This document shows, in pieces, positions 63,679 to 64,000 of a stretch of DNA of 64,000 nt (its first letter is position 1; each line of letters starts with the position of its first letter). The notes beneath the pieces were generated by a model, which made no database searches, was not told the DNA's origin, and saw nothing but the letters and a program-made list of their open reading frames with translations. The DNA is from a virus. The translations under genes and the position numbers were made by a program. The stretch is taken from IMG/VR virus record IMGVR_UViG_3300026518_000006, positions 124,001-188,000 of that record. The stretch is one strand, 5' to 3'.

Positions 63679-63987
63679 TTATATCCCGCACTCAGGGTAA
63701 CGCTCATATATACTTAGTAGTTTTTCATTTAGGGTATCGACACTTTTTTGTAGGCTTTCGTTTTCTTTCTGTAGAGATTCTATTATGTCTTGAGAATATT
63801 CCACCTCTCCATTTAAATCTTTAATTTCATTGATAGCCACATCTATCTGAAGTTCAAATTCTTTAATTTCTTCATTTGTTTTTTCGATAATAGAACAAAG
63901 TGGACATTCCATACCGTATCCGATAATGGGGTTATGTCTATTGGCAAAATCACCAACACACACCCACAAAAATTCTTCATCTTCCAC
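63679..63987 (-). CDS. Unknown coiled-coil protein, C-terminus YPECGI (start near window edge)
   Basis: Not recognised. Residues about 35-95 form a long coiled coil (IEKTNEEIKEFELQIDVAIN, IIESLQKENESLQKSVDTL). A CPLC pair and WVCVGDFANRHNP precede it. Ends YERYPECGI, another instance of the shared C-terminal motif. The ATG at 63987 lies 14 bp from the window end and its ribosome site is poor, so the true start may lie outside. Confidence 0.55.
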   Translation of the reverse strand: MEDEEFLWVCVGDFANRHNPIIGYGMECPLCSIIEKTNEEIKEFELQIDVAINEIKDLNGEVEYSQDIIESLQKENESLQKSVDTLNEKLLSIYERYPECGI

Positions 63988-64000
63988 GATAGAATGTAGG

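Noticed and set aside
63531-63707. 111-aa ORF extending the small basic protein upstream
   Set aside because: The extension would translate the early promoter and terminator palindrome; the ATG at 63530 has a proper ribosome site.

Overview
The window is a contiguous stretch of a T4-type (tevenvirus-like) myovirus genome. It is strongly AT-rich, densely packed, and mostly transcribed from the minus strand. The assignment rests on recognisable T4 orthologues: large terminase gp17, DNA helicase gp41, clamp loader gp62, sliding clamp gp45, ssDNA-binding protein gp32, RNase H, UvsW helicase, two gp23/gp24-like capsid proteins, dNMP kinase, thymidylate synthase family, class I NrdA, and a tentative gp14-like neck protein. 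T4-style late promoters (TATAAATA) precede most virion genes. Small lipoproteins point to a Gram-negative, low-GC host. I cannot name the host, and I see no tRNA, CRISPR or integrase.

Layout. 1-4.6 kb: nrdA, broken by a split intein with a homing endonuclease gene between its halves, plus a second contiguous intein. 4.7-12 kb: SPFH protein, a cluster of small membrane proteins, unknowns. 12-16 kb: gp14-like neck candidate, Ig-like and decoration-type proteins, lipoproteins, Hsp20. 16-22.5 kb: gp17, spread over four ORFs with two split inteins and two intervening endonuclease genes, plus a further free-standing endonuclease. 22.6-27 kb: small genes, a RecB/Cas4-like nuclease, a Phd-like antitoxin, decayed ORFs. 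27-34 kb: replication and recombination (RNase H, gp32, gp45, and UvsW split by an intein and a nuclease gene). 34-38 kb: many tiny unknown genes. 38-39 kb: MoxR ATPase. 39.6-52.6 kb, plus strand: capsid, decoration and fibre/adhesin genes. 52.6-54.2 kb: VWA/metallopeptidase partner of MoxR. 55-60 kb: gp41, gp62, small genes. 60-63.3 kb, plus strand: nucleotide metabolism, then a ferritin-like gene under a late promoter.

The standout features are two. First, three essential genes (nrdA, gp17, uvsW) are fractured at conserved catalytic or nucleotide-binding motifs by four split inteins. Each intein encloses a free-standing endonuclease of a different family (EDxHD, GIY-YIG, HNH, TnsA-like PD-(D/E)XK), so several key enzymes must be rebuilt by protein trans-splicing. 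Second, at least 18 otherwise dissimilar small non-virion proteins end in a common C-terminal motif of the form (Y/F)PE(Y/F)-hydrophobic-(I/V)-stop, which I do not recognise as a described signal.

Regulation looks three-tiered. Consensus sigma70-like early promoters (TTGACA/T-17/18-TATAAT) often sit next to a dispersed AT-rich palindromic terminator. A middle-type promoter has the box TTTAAG(G/T) 11 nt upstream of the -10. Late promoters are TATAAATA. Several ORFs carry single-base homopolymer frameshifts, so either decay or sequencing error has to be considered there.
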